In this document: piece by piece, positions 19,917 through 30,200 of the stretch
How the letters are laid out: each line of letters opens with the position of its first letter
Numbering within the stretch: position 1 is the stretch's first letter
Source: Planctomycetota bacterium
GTDB taxonomy: Bacteria > Planctomycetota > UBA11346
NCBI GenBank assembly: GCA_023150565.1
Contig: JAKLKR010000005.1
Span: forward strand, 1 to 64,000
Direction of reading: 5' to 3'
Length of the DNA stretch: 64,000 nucleotides
The notes under the pieces: model-generated
The model's database searches: none
The model's input: only the letters and a program-made list of their open reading frames with translations
What the model was told of the DNA's origin: nothing
Position numbers and translations under genes: made by a program

Positions 19917-22238
19917 ATGCTGCGCACCCTCGCCACCCTGCTCATGCCGGCGCTGCTCGCCGCCGCCGTCACCCCCGAGACCACCGCCCTGGTGATCAAC
20001 GGCGACAGCCCCGCCAGCCTGGCGGTGGGCAACGCCTGGCTGCGGCAGCGCGCCATCCCGCCCGCCCACGCCGTGGTCCTGCGCGGGGTGCCGGTGGGCG
20101 AGCGCTGCAGCTTCACCGACTACCGCGAACGCATCCTGCGCCCGCTGCTGCAGCACCTGCGCAACCGGCTGCTCGAGCACCGCATCGAGGCGGTGGCCTT
20201 CGCCCCCGACTTCCCCATCGCGGTGGGGGTGGGGGTGGCCGAGCCCGGCCCCCACACCGGCGGCAGCGCCGCGCTGACCGGCCTGACCGCGCTCGCCGCC
20301 CTGGTCGAGGACGGCCGCGGGCACTGGACCGCGCTCGACGCCAACCCCGCCTACCGCCAGCCCGGCGGCCTGCCGGCGATCCCCGCCCTCGGCCAGCGCA
20401 ACGAGCAGCGCGGCAACCAGGCCCAGCGCCTGCTCGAGGCCAAGGACATCGCCGGGGCGGCCGAGCTGCTGGCGGCGATCGACGCCGACCAGCCCGGCAA
20501 CCCCCTGGTGCTCTACGACCTCGCCTGCTGCCAGGCTCTGCTCGGCCGCACCGAGCAGGCGCTCGCCAGCCTGGAACGGGCCGAGGCGGGCGGGTTCACC
20601 AACTGGCGCCACGCGCGCAAGGACGACGACCTCAAGGGCCTGCGCGGCGACGCGCGCTTCCAGGCGGTGCTCGAACGCATGCGCCAGCGCCGCGTCACCG
20701 CCCCCGCCACCGTGCCGCTGGCGCGCGCCACGCGCTGGCGCGAGGACGGCGCCGCCGGCACCCAGCCGCCCGACCAGGGCCTGCTGCCGGCGATCATGCT
20801 CGCCGTCACCAGCGGCGACGGCCTGGGCATCGAGGCATCGATCGCCAACCTCCGGCGCGCGGTCGCCGCCGACGGCACCCGCCCGGCGGGCACCGTCTAC
20901 ATCGCCCGCAATGAGGACGTGCGCAGCACCACCCGCGAGTGGGCCTTCCTGTCCCTGGTCGACACCCTGCAGGCGCGCGGAGTGCGCGCCGAGGTGGTCG
21001 AAGGCCGTATCCCCGAGGGCAAGGCCGACGTCGCCGGCGCGGTGGTGGGCATCGCCGACTTCGACTGGGCCAAGGGCGGCAGCACCATCCTGCCGGGGGC
21101 GATCTGCGAGCACCTGACCTCGTGCGGCGGCATGCTCTGGCCGGGCGCCGGGCAGACCCACATCACCGCCTGGCTGCGCGCCGGCGCCGCCGGCAGCAGC
21201 GGCGCGGTCGAAGAGCCCTACGCCATCCAGGCCAAGTTCCCCTCGCCCTTCATCCAGGCGCACTACGCCGCCGGCGCCACCCTGATCGAGGCGTTCTACC
21301 TCTCGCTCGCCGGCCCCTACCAGATGCTGATCGTGGGCGAACCGCTGTGCGCGCCCTGGGCGCAGCCGCCGCTTCTGGCGGCGCCGTCGGTTGGCCGGGC
21401 CCCGGCCGGACCCGGCATCGAGACGGTCGAGGTGTGGGTGGATGGCGATCTGGTCGCCACCGTGGCCCCGGGGGCGGCGCTGCCGCCGCCCGCCGGCCTG
21501 TGCCCCGGCACCCACGAGCAGCGTCTGGTGGCGGTGGGCGCCCACGGCCGCGCCCGCCTGGTCGCCCCCCTGGTGGTGCCCGGCGCGGCCCCCTCCGCCA
21601 GCGCCCCGGTCCAGGTGGCGCTCGACGGCGAGCTGGTGGTCGAGGCGCGCGGCGCCGGCCGGCTGCGCCTGATGGGCCTGGCGGGCGAGCTGGCGGCCGG
21701 CGACGGGCCGCAGGCGCGCCTGGCGGTGCCGGCGGCGCGCCTCGGGCTGGGGCATCCGCCGCTGTGGATCGAGGCGGTCGATGCCGGCGGGCGCCTGGTT
21801 GGGCGCAGCGCCGAGCTGGCGGTGGCGGTTACGGCGGTGCGCCAGCCGGCGCTCGCCGCCCCGGCCGATGCCCGTCCCGGCGCCCTGGCGCTGCCGGTTG
21901 AGGGCGAGCCGCGCGCCATCGGCGGCGCCTGCGCCGGCGGCGAGTGGCTGGCCAAGTCCGGGCTCGACAAGAAGGGCGGCGCGGTCGAGGCCTGGTTCCA
22001 GGTGCAGCGCGACGGCCTGTTCCAGCTGCAGTGGATGGGCGGGCGGGTGCACAAGCTGGCGCTCGATGACGGCCCCGAGCGCGAGGTCCCCGGCGCCGGC
22101 TGGCACTGCGCCGACCTCGCCGCCGGCTGGCACCGGGCGCACTTCATCCTCGGCGACAAGGGCGGCTGCGAACTGCGCCTGGGCAACGACGGCACCTGGC
22201 CGCTGGACGACAGGCGGGTCAGCCACCAGCCGCGGTGA
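19917..22238 (+). CDS. TIGR03790-family exported protein with a TPR-like insertion
   Basis: A 773-residue protein beginning with a signal peptide (MLRTLATLLMPALLAAAVTPETTALVINGDSP). The segment ALVINGDSPASLAVGNAWLRQRAIPPAHAVVL is the recognisable start of the TIGR03790 family, known from Planctomycetota, Acidobacteriota and others but without assigned function. Residues about 195-260 (LYDLACCQALLGRTEQALASLERAEAGGF) form a TPR-type insertion. The GNALLWPG-like part near residue 400 (TSCGGMLWPGAGQT) and HYAAGATLIEAFYLSLAGPYQMLIVGEPLCAP complete the family core. The last about 270 residues look like two beta-sandwich domains (VEVWVDGDLVATVAPG; AWFQVQRDGLFQLQWMGG). It is probably periplasmic or surface-located. 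It ends at a family C repeat facing lysC. Confidence 0.8.
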   Translation: MLRTLATLLMPALLAAAVTPETTALVINGDSPASLAVGNAWLRQRAIPPAHAVVLRGVPVGERCSFTDYRERILRPLLQHLRNRLLEHRIEAVAFAPDFPIAVGVGVAEPGPHTGGSAALTGLTALAALVEDGRGHWTALDANPAYRQPGGLPAIPALGQRNEQRGNQAQRLLEAKDIAGAAELLAAIDADQPGNPLVLYDLACCQALLGRTEQALASLERAEAGGFTNWRHARKDDDLKGLRGDARFQAVLERMRQRRVTAPATVPLARATRWREDGAAGTQPPDQGLLPAIMLAVTSGDGLGIEASIANLRRAVAADGTRPAGTVYIARNEDVRSTTREWAFLSLVDTLQARGVRAEVVEGRIPEGKADVAGAVVGIADFDWAKGGSTILPGAICEHLTSCGGMLWPGAGQTHITAWLRAGAAGSSGAVEEPYAIQAKFPSPFIQAHYAAGATLIEAFYLSLAGPYQMLIVGEPLCAPWAQPPLLAAPSVGRAPAGPGIETVEVWVDGDLVATVAPGAALPPPAGLCPGTHEQRLVAVGAHGRARLVAPLVVPGAAPSASAPVQVALDGELVVEARGAGRLRLMGLAGELAAGDGPQARLAVPAARLGLGHPPLWIEAVDAGGRLVGRSAELAVAVTAVRQPALAAPADARPGALALPVEGEPRAIGGACAGGEWLAKSGLDKKGGAVEAWFQVQRDGLFQLQWMGGRVHKLALDDGPEREVPGAGWHCADLAAGWHRAHFILGDKGGCELRLGNDGTWPLDDRRVSHQPR

Positions 22239-22257
22239 GGGCGGCGCCGCGGGCGGC

Positions 22258-22373
22258 TCTTCCCTGGGACCGCCGGGCTCCAGCCCGGCAATTCGGCGCG
22301 TCCGGATCTACCGCGCCGATGTCCGCACGATCAGCATGGCTGCCGGGCTGGAGCCCGGCGGTCCCAGGGAAGA
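22258..22373. repeat. Family C inverted-repeat element, copy 1
   Basis: Two 33-bp arms (22258-22290 and 22341-22373) are perfect reverse complements around a 50-bp centre. Each arm itself contains the palindrome GCCGGGCTCCAGCCCGGC, so the element can form nested hairpins. It sits between two convergent genes and may act as a bidirectional terminator. A second copy lies at 49163-49240. Confidence 0.85.
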
Positions 22374-22396
22374 GGTGCGTCTGCCCCTGGCCACCT

Positions 22397-23731
22397 TCAG
22401 GCGAATTCGGCGTAGATCGCCTTGATCGCGGTGGCCAGGTCGGCCTCCTCGACCCCGACGATGATGTTCTGCTCGGACGAGCCCTGGTCGATCATGCGCA
22501 CGTTGACCCGCGCCTTGGCGAGGGCGGTGAACAGGCGCGCCGCGGTGCCGATGGCGTGGTTCATGCCCTGGCCGACGGTGGCCACCAGGGCCATGCCCGG
22601 GCTGGCCTTGACGTTGTCGGGGTGGACCGCCGACTGCAGGTCCTCGAGCAGCTGCTCCAGGCGCGAGGTGCCGTCCTTGTCCACCAGCTGCTTGTCGCTC
22701 ACCACCACGCTCATGGTGTCGATGCCGGTGGGGGTGTGCTCGTAGCTGATGCCCAGGCGCTCGAAGGCGTCGAGCACGCGGCGGCCGAAGCCGACCTCGC
22801 CGTTCATCAGCGCCTTCTCGATCTGGATGACGGTGAAGCCCTTGGTGCCGGCGATGCCCACCACCACCTGGTGGCCGGGATCGCGGCTGGCCACGATCAT
22901 GGTGCCGGCGTCGGCGGGTCGGTTGGTGTTGCGGATGTTGATCGGGATGCGCTTCTCGCGCACCGGGAACACCGCCTCCTCATGCAGCACGTTGGCGCCC
23001 ATGTAGGACAGCTCGCGCAGCTCGCCATAGGTGATCTCGTTGATCGCCTTGGCCTCGGCCACCACCCGCGGGTCGGTCATGAGGAAGCCCGACACGTCGG
23101 TCCAGTTCTCGTACACCGCCACCCGGCCGGCGAGGGCGCGCGCCACCACCGAGCCGGTGACGTCGGAGCCGCCGCGGCTGAAGGTCTTGACCTCGCCGGC
23201 GGCGGACTGGCCGTAGAAGCCGGGGATGACGTAGCGCCCCGGGCCCGACAGGCGGGCGGCGATGGCGTCGTAGCTCCGGGGGTCGAGGCGGCCGGCGCGG
23301 TCGAAGAACACCACCTCGGCGGCATCGACGTATTCGGCGTCGAGCAGGGCGGCGGCGACGCGGCCGTGGATGGCCTCGCCGCGCGAGGCGGCGTAGTCGG
23401 CCGAGGCCCCGCCCTCGATGCGGCGGCGGGCCTCGTCGAGGGCCGGCTTGAGGTCGAGGTTCAGCCCCAGCTCGGCGGTGATGGACAGGAAGCGCGTCTC
23501 GATGGTCTGCCACACCTGGCCGAGCGCCTGGCCCTGGCGGGCGAGCTGGTGGGCGAGGTACAGCAGGTCGGTGACCTTGGTGTCCTTGGCGTGGGCCTTG
23601 CCGGGGGCCGACACCACCACGAAGCGCCGGCGCGGATCGGCATCGATGATGGCCTTGACCTTGCGCAGCTGGTCGGCGGTGGCGACCGAGGTGCCTCCGA
23701 ACTTGGCCACGATATCCTGCGACGCGCCCAT
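22397..23731 (-). CDS. lysC: Aspartokinase
   Basis: A 444-residue aspartate kinase catalysing the first step to Lys, Thr, Met and Ile, and to diaminopimelate for the cell wall. The N-terminal kinase domain starts VAKFGGTSVATADQLRKV. It carries YVIPGFYGQSAAGEVKTFSRGGSD near residue 175, the substrate and ATP region. Two C-terminal ACT domains follow, with VVVGIAGTKGFTVIQIEKALMNG and ALVATVGQGMNHAIGTAARLFTALAKARVNVRMIDQGSSEQNI, which bind regulatory amino acids. The start Met has an AGGAGC Shine-Dalgarno and a GCTAGCGT box about 40 nt upstream. hom, the next dedicated Thr/Met enzyme, lies 14 kb away rather than adjacent. Confidence 0.95.
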   Translation of the reverse strand: MGASQDIVAKFGGTSVATADQLRKVKAIIDADPRRRFVVVSAPGKAHAKDTKVTDLLYLAHQLARQGQALGQVWQTIETRFLSITAELGLNLDLKPALDEARRRIEGGASADYAASRGEAIHGRVAAALLDAEYVDAAEVVFFDRAGRLDPRSYDAIAARLSGPGRYVIPGFYGQSAAGEVKTFSRGGSDVTGSVVARALAGRVAVYENWTDVSGFLMTDPRVVAEAKAINEITYGELRELSYMGANVLHEEAVFPVREKRIPINIRNTNRPADAGTMIVASRDPGHQVVVGIAGTKGFTVIQIEKALMNGEVGFGRRVLDAFERLGISYEHTPTGIDTMSVVVSDKQLVDKDGTSRLEQLLEDLQSAVHPDNVKASPGMALVATVGQGMNHAIGTAARLFTALAKARVNVRMIDQGSSEQNIIVGVEEADLATAIKAIYAEFA

Positions 23732-23848
23732 GGATGGCTCCTGCTCAGCGGTGGAGCGCGGGACGCTAGCGGGAATCAGGGAAAGTCACGTATCCAGTCC
23801 AGGCCGGTCGGCATCGCCCCCGGTCCCCGGCGCCTGTCCGTGGGGCGC

Positions 23849-24283
23849 TCAGCGGGCGCCCACCACCTTGTTCACCCAGGCGACGAAGCGCAGGTCGTTC
23901 TCCATCTTGCCGACGTGGTCCATGGCCAGGAAGTCGCCGCCGCGGCCGTACAAGGCCACCGCCGGGACCAGCTTGGTGTCATCGACCGTGAGCAGCGACA
24001 AGGCCGCCGGGGCCGAATTCAGCGAACGGGCGTCGGGAACCCGCACCACCACCCAGTCGCCCATCTCCTGGGCCCAGCGTTTGAACTCGGCGCCGGCGAT
24101 GAAACGGTTCTCGATCGTGCGCGAGCGGTCGCTCCACGTCCCACCCAGGATGAACACGCAGAGCGGGCGGGCGCGCTCCTTGGCCTTGGCGCGCGCCGCG
24201 TCCAGGTCCGCCACCGAGGTGATGTCCTGGGCCATGGCCCAGGACATCACCAGCGACAACAGCGCGCCGGACACCAGCCTCAC
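23849..24283 (-). CDS. Exported thioredoxin-fold protein lacking the CxxC motif
   Basis: A 144-residue protein with a signal peptide (VRLVSGALLSLVMSWAMA before QDITS). The mature part looks like a thioredoxin-fold domain, with CVFILGGTWSDRSRTIENRF in the position of the active-site loop and VPAVALYGRGGDF near the cis-Pro segment. The redox CxxC is replaced by SDRS, so it cannot be an ordinary disulfide oxidoreductase and may be a structural or binding relative. Its GTG start overlaps the stop of the giant pilus gene (GTGA), which makes it the last gene of the pilus operon and suggests a linked role in assembling that protein. Confidence 0.65.
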   Translation of the reverse strand: MRLVSGALLSLVMSWAMAQDITSVADLDAARAKAKERARPLCVFILGGTWSDRSRTIENRFIAGAEFKRWAQEMGDWVVVRVPDARSLNSAPAALSLLTVDDTKLVPAVALYGRGGDFLAMDHVGKMENDLRFVAWVNKVVGAR

Positions 24284-27200
24284 TGCACCACCCGGGTCCA
24301 GCCGCCCACGCCCGAGGCGGTCACGCCGAACGGGGTGTTGGGCGGGGTGCCCTCCTCGGTCAGCAGGTCGTCGTTGAAGGTCATGTTGCGGTTGGGCGGC
24401 CAGTAGACCGGCAGCGAGCCGTAGGGGGCGGTGGCGCTGTTGGCGGCTCCGCCAGAGGGCAACGCGGTGGTGCCCGACCGGCACCAGTCGGGGTCGCCGC
24501 CGCCCCAGCCGGTGAGGGCGCTCCAGCCGGTGTTGCAGTGCCAGCCCATCAGGCCATAGGGCGAGCGCCCGGCGGTGCGGGCCTCGGCCAGCAGGTAGGC
24601 GCGGGTGTAGCGGCACGAATCCATCACCACCAGGCTGCCGGTGTAGTCCATGGTGCGGGTGGTGGTCGGCCGGTTGGGATTGCCCCAGTCCTCCATGAAC
24701 AGCATGGTGTTGACGAAGGGCGCGCCCTCGCCGTTGAATACGCGGTACTTGGTGGTGGGCTGGTTGTTGGTCAGGATGCAGGTGCGGTACTGGGTATCGA
24801 GCGATACCGGGAAGCCGCTGACCCGCGCCAGCGGCAGGGTGGTGCTGTCGGTGACCCGGCCGTCGTCGATCGTGCCGATCCCGGCGCGTTGATAGTTGGC
24901 ATAGGTCCAGGAGTTGGACAGCAGGGTCACGTTGTCGCCCATGATCGCCAGGGGGGTCCACTTGGGGGTGTTGTCGGTACCCTTCACATTCCAGCCCTTC
25001 TGGGTGTTGTTGAGGTTGCCCTTCACATACAGGCTGTTGGGGGTGACGATGCTGGTCTTGCCGGTGCCGAACTTGGTGCTGGTGCTGACCCAGCCCCAGT
25101 CGATCGCATCGCCGTTCGAGAGCATGATGCCGTGGTGGAAGTCCTCCCACGGGATGGGGGCCTGGAGCTTGCCGCGGTCGGCACTGTTCACGGCGACCAG
25201 GCGGTTGGTCAACGCGGTCTTATCGGTGGCGGGCGCGGTATAGCTGGCGGTGGCGGCGTAGGCCAGCGGCACCAGGTTGGAATTGCTCAGCACCGAGGTC
25301 TGGTTGGGCAGGTCCGGGTTCCAGGGGTTGTAGGTGGAGGGGGTGGGATTGCGTGGATAGCGGTTGTAGCGGGCGGCATAGATCAGGCCCGAAAAGCGGT
25401 TCTTGAGCAGGTCGGTGGCGAGCGGGTTGACCCCCTGGTAGGAATTCGTCGACCACTTGTAGGCGGCGTTGGGCAGGGTGCGGTTCTTGAGGTAGTCCTG
25501 CAGGTTCACCAGGTTGATGTCGAGCACGGTGGTGCGGGCCAGGCGCTCGCGTTCAACGGTGGTGAGATAGCTGCCGTTGGTGGTGGTGCCGGTCTCCTTC
25601 TCGACCCAGGTTGAACGCGCGAGCGGAACATAGGACGAATCGAGGTCGCCCTCGTTCCACCAGCGCGACTGGCTCCAGAAGAAGCGGGTGTTGTAGAACC
25701 AGTTCTCGGAGGCGATGCGGTCGGCGTCGGCTCCGGAACTCGCCTTGGTGTAGCTGAAGAAATCCTCGGTGATGTCCAGCGGGCCCCAGAACACCTGGTA
25801 CTGGCTGCACAGGTAGCTGGTCAAGTTGTCGATCAGACGTCCCGCGGTGGTGGCCGAGGCGTGGACCCAGAGGGCCGCGCTCGCCTCCCAGTCGGCGTTG
25901 TTGAGGGTGGTGGCGGGGTTGACCTTGTTGGTGGAGTCGGCGCTGGCGGTCTCGACCTGCAGGCCGGCGAATTTGACCTGGACCCGGCGGTCACGGCAGT
26001 TGTTCTTGAGCGAGTTGCTGGACTGGTCCCAGGGGTTGGGCAGGTAGGCGTTCGACTGCACGCACGGGCCGACGATCCAGTCGGTCGACCAGGCGGCGGG
26101 GATGGCGCTGTCGGCCGAGGTCAGGAAGTCGGTCGGCATCCCGTCACCGGTGGGCCCGGCGGTCCGGGTGGCACCCGCCGCCACGGTGCGCCAGCGGGCA
26201 TCGGTGCCGCCGGTGGGGGCGCTGGTGGAGGCGAAATACTTGAAGATGAACCCAGTGGAGTCCTTCTCGATGCGCAGGAGCAGGATGGTGACCTTGGCCC
26301 AGTTGGGATTGGTGGGCGGGGTCGGGCTCACGGTCGAGGTATGGTTGGCGGTGCACTCGTAGATGTCACCGTTGTACCACACCAGGCTGCCGGCCACGGT
26401 GGAGGAATTGGCCCGGTAGCTGATGGATGAACTGCCCCAGCGCGGGATCTGGGCGTCTTCCCAGAACGGCGGGTTGACCGGGGTGGTGGAGTTGTAGGTG
26501 CCCAGGCCGGGACCGGGCGAAGCGTCGGTGGTGGCTGCGGTGCCGGTGCCGGTGTTGTAGAACGGCTTGTAGAGCGCGGTGTCGTTGCTGCCGTTGTAGC
26601 CGTCGGAACGGAAGACGATGGAGCCGTCTGCTTCGGTGGGCTGGAACGGGGTCAGGGTAGGGGGCATGTAGCTGGTGGTCCAGGTGGTCCAGGGCGCGAC
26701 CGCGGGTGCCGACGCAAGGGCCGAGGTGGGCAGGCCGCTGAGCGGCCCCGTATACACCATGGGCGGGAAGCTGCGGGTGGTGGGCAGGGTGGTGACCAGG
26801 TTGGGCTGCAGGTATTGGCTCGACAGCCAGGTGAAATTGGCCAGGGAGGCGGTCGACGGGGTCAGCACCTGCATCAGCACCGGGGTGCCGAAGGCCCAGG
26901 TGCCTCGGGCCGAGATGTAGGAATTGGTCTCGATGCGCTTGTAGGTGGCGGAGCTGCCATCATGCAGGATGGCGACCTTGCGCGACCCGGTCAGGGCGGC
27001 CGGGTTGCTGGCGGTCAGGGTGAGGGTCGCCGCCGTCACTGCGGCCGGGGCGGTGATGGCCGTGGTGTTGGCGAGATCGGTGGGGTTGGCGGGCTGCGAG
27101 AAGGTGGGCGGGGTGGCCCGCGCGGCGAAGCTGGTGACGCCAGATACCGCTGCCTTGATGTCGTTCTGCAACTGGGTCTCGGTCAGGCCTTTGGACGTAT

Positions 27201-30200
27201 ACCAGGTCTTGGCGGCGGCATAGCTGCCGAGGTTGGTGAACACCACCGCCGAGGAACCGTCCGACCAGGGCGAGTTGGTCTGTGGATAGCTTTTCGGTGT
27301 GCCATAGCTGTCCACGATGTGGCTTGAGGGGGTGTAGGTGGCCCCCCCGTCGTTGGCCCAGATCGGGATGCGGTAGGTGGTATTGGAGATGAAGCCCTGC
27401 CCAGGGTTGAAAGAGACCGAGGTGTAGGTGCCCGACGGGGCGGACAGGTTCTGCAAGGTCCAGTTCTTGGCCGAGGCAGTGGGATTCGCGGCGTAGCCCC
27501 CGCCGAAGGTGGGATCGATCCAGATGGTCTTGCCGGTCCAGCCATTGGCCCAGGTGGCGGCGGTGACGGGGGTGGTCACCGCGGTCATGCTCTGCTGGAA
27601 ATTCACATTATGCCCGCTCAGGGTCCAGTCCTCGTAGCCGCTGTAACCCTGGGAGGTGCGGTTGCGGTACCAGGTGGTGCGGGATTCCTTGCGGAACTTC
27701 CAGAACTTCTTGATCTCGTAGGGGCCACGCACCAGGCTGAACGCCGGGCGTGCCACCGGACCTTCACCGGTCGAGATGGTGGCGGCCGGCAGGGAGCAGG
27801 CGGTGCCGCTGTCGACCGCGCCGGTGGCGTCATTACCCTGGCTGACGATCTTGTCGGTGTAGGTGTTGGCGACGTTGGTGTTCACCGCAGAGGCGCCGTA
27901 CACGCTGCCGGTGGCGGGCTTGATGTCCTGGATGATGCACACGTTGCCCGGCTGCAGCGAGCCGATCTTGGTGGCGTCATCGGCGCTGAGGGGATCGCCC
28001 TTGCCGGTGAAGTAGCGGTTGGTGCCGGCGATGGTCACCGACTTGGGCACGCTGCGCTCGAACCGTCGCTGCAGCACGATGCCGCGCTCGGGCGAATAGC
28101 ACAGGGCGACATAGGGATCACGGCCGTTGAGCGCGTTGGTCGAGAGGTTGAGGGTGGTGGTGACCTCGGCAGCGGCACGGTTGATCGGCCGCACCATCAG
28201 CCCGGCGAGCGGATCATAGTTGGGTGCGGTCCATTGCGGCTGGCCGCTGGCATCGACCGGGGTCAGGAACTTGCCGGTGGCGTCAGGCACCAGGCGGGTC
28301 TGGACCGAGGTGAAGTCAGCCTTCGAGAAGTAGTTGTCGGCCTTGGTCATGTCCACCACCGGACCGGTGTTGTTGCTGACGTTGGCGCGGGTGCGCTTGA
28401 GGTGGATCACCCGCCAGTTGTCACGATAGAAGCCGAAGGGGTCCTGCGACACCTCGTTGGCCACGTCGTTGCCGCTGTAGGAGGCGTCGCGGTTCCAGGC
28501 CGACTTGCCGTCGCCGCCGCGCCGCACCGCGGTGGTGACGGTGAGCACGCCGCCGAGCACGGGATTGCGGGTATAGGTCTGGTTGTGGACGGTCTTGTCG
28601 GCGACATTGTTGATGAACTCGCTGTAGATGCCGTGCACCACCTTGGTGTTGTAGGTCGAGGGGTTGGCGGTGCCCGGCATCGACGAGACGAACATCTCGG
28701 TGAAGGGCCACAGGGTGATGTCCTTGTGCTTGCCGTAGGCGTAGGGCACGAAGTCGGCGCTGGCCGAGGTGCGGTCGGGCAGGTAGCCGCCGGTGGCGTC
28801 CTTGCCGAAATAGCGGAAGTCCGGCACCGGGCGCTCGCGGATGATCAGGCCGACCTTGGCCGGCAGGGCGCTGGCGGGGACCGCCGTGCCGTCGATGGCG
28901 GTGGCCTTCCAGCCGATGAAGCCGTAGTCGTCGGTGGCCGAGTTGGCCATCACTCGCTGGAAGTAGAAGTCGTTGGATCCCAAGGCGTAGCGCACGTACT
29001 GGCCAGGCGACTCGATGACCCCGCTGGGGGCGCTGGCGAGGGTGGCGGTGTAGGCGGTGGTGGTGCTGCCAGCGCTGTCGGTGATGAACAGCGGCAGGGC
29101 GGCGGTGTGGTCATCGCCACGTTCGCGCCAGGCGGTCATCTGGGCGCTGGTGCTGGGCAGGCTGGACAGGTCGGGATAGAGGACGGCCTGGGCTTCGAGC
29201 GGACGGTTGGCCAGGGTCTCGGGCAGCTGCTTCACCTGGGCGCCGGTGACCTTGGTGCGGGCGAAGCCGCTGAAGCCGTTGGGCGGATTGCCCTGCGAGG
29301 CGGTCAGCCACAGGTTGGTGGTGCGCTCCTTGTCGCGCGCGTCGTTGCCGCTGTCGGGGGTCTGCCAGTTGCCGGTGATGGCGGTGCCGTTGATCTGGCG
29401 CTTGGTGTCGTCGGCCGCCAGCTGGGTGGCCGGCGAGGTCACCAGCTTGCTGTCGCTGGTCACCCGGTAGGGGTTGACGAAGCCGCCATTGAAGGTGGCC
29501 GCCGCCAAGGTGCTGTTGACCGGGCCGTCCTGGGCGTCCAAGGGGGTGCCGGTGAAGATCAGGCTGTAGTGGCTGGTGGTGGCGCTGGCCGGGGCCCAGC
29601 CCGGGTTCTTCATCGGGAAGCCGCCGAAGAAACCGTACATCGCCGGCTTGGCCAGGCGGAAGATGCCGTCGACACCGGTGACGCGCACGCGCGCATCCTT
29701 GATCTCGCTCCAGTAGCTGGTCTGGGTCGGCGGCGTCTTGTTGAGGTTGCCGCCGATGTTCTTGGCGACGTAGCTGGTGTAGGAGCTGGTGCCGGAATCG
29801 TAGAAGCGCACGCGGTCGTTGTAGACGTAGGTGGTGGTGGAGTTCCATTCCATCGGCCCCAGGTAGGTATCGCCGTTGGTCGGCCGCACGGCGTTCCAGT
29901 CGTTGGTCTCGGTGCTGGCGCCGAGGTAGATCGAGCCGTTGGAATGGACATTGCCGAACACCTTGATGGCAGGCCCGTGCGACAGCTCGAGGTCGCCCTT
30001 GACCCCCTTCTGGGCATAGAAGATCACATAGCGGAACAGCGGTTCCTTATTGACCGAGACGTAGCGTGCCCCCTGGGCGCGGGCCCTGGTATCGCCCTCG
30101 ATCGTCTTGTTGGACCCGTCATCGGTGCACAGGCGGGCCTCGGCCGCGACCCGGAACAGATAGATGGTGTCGTTGGAGCGCCAGGCGTCGGTGGTGGGGG

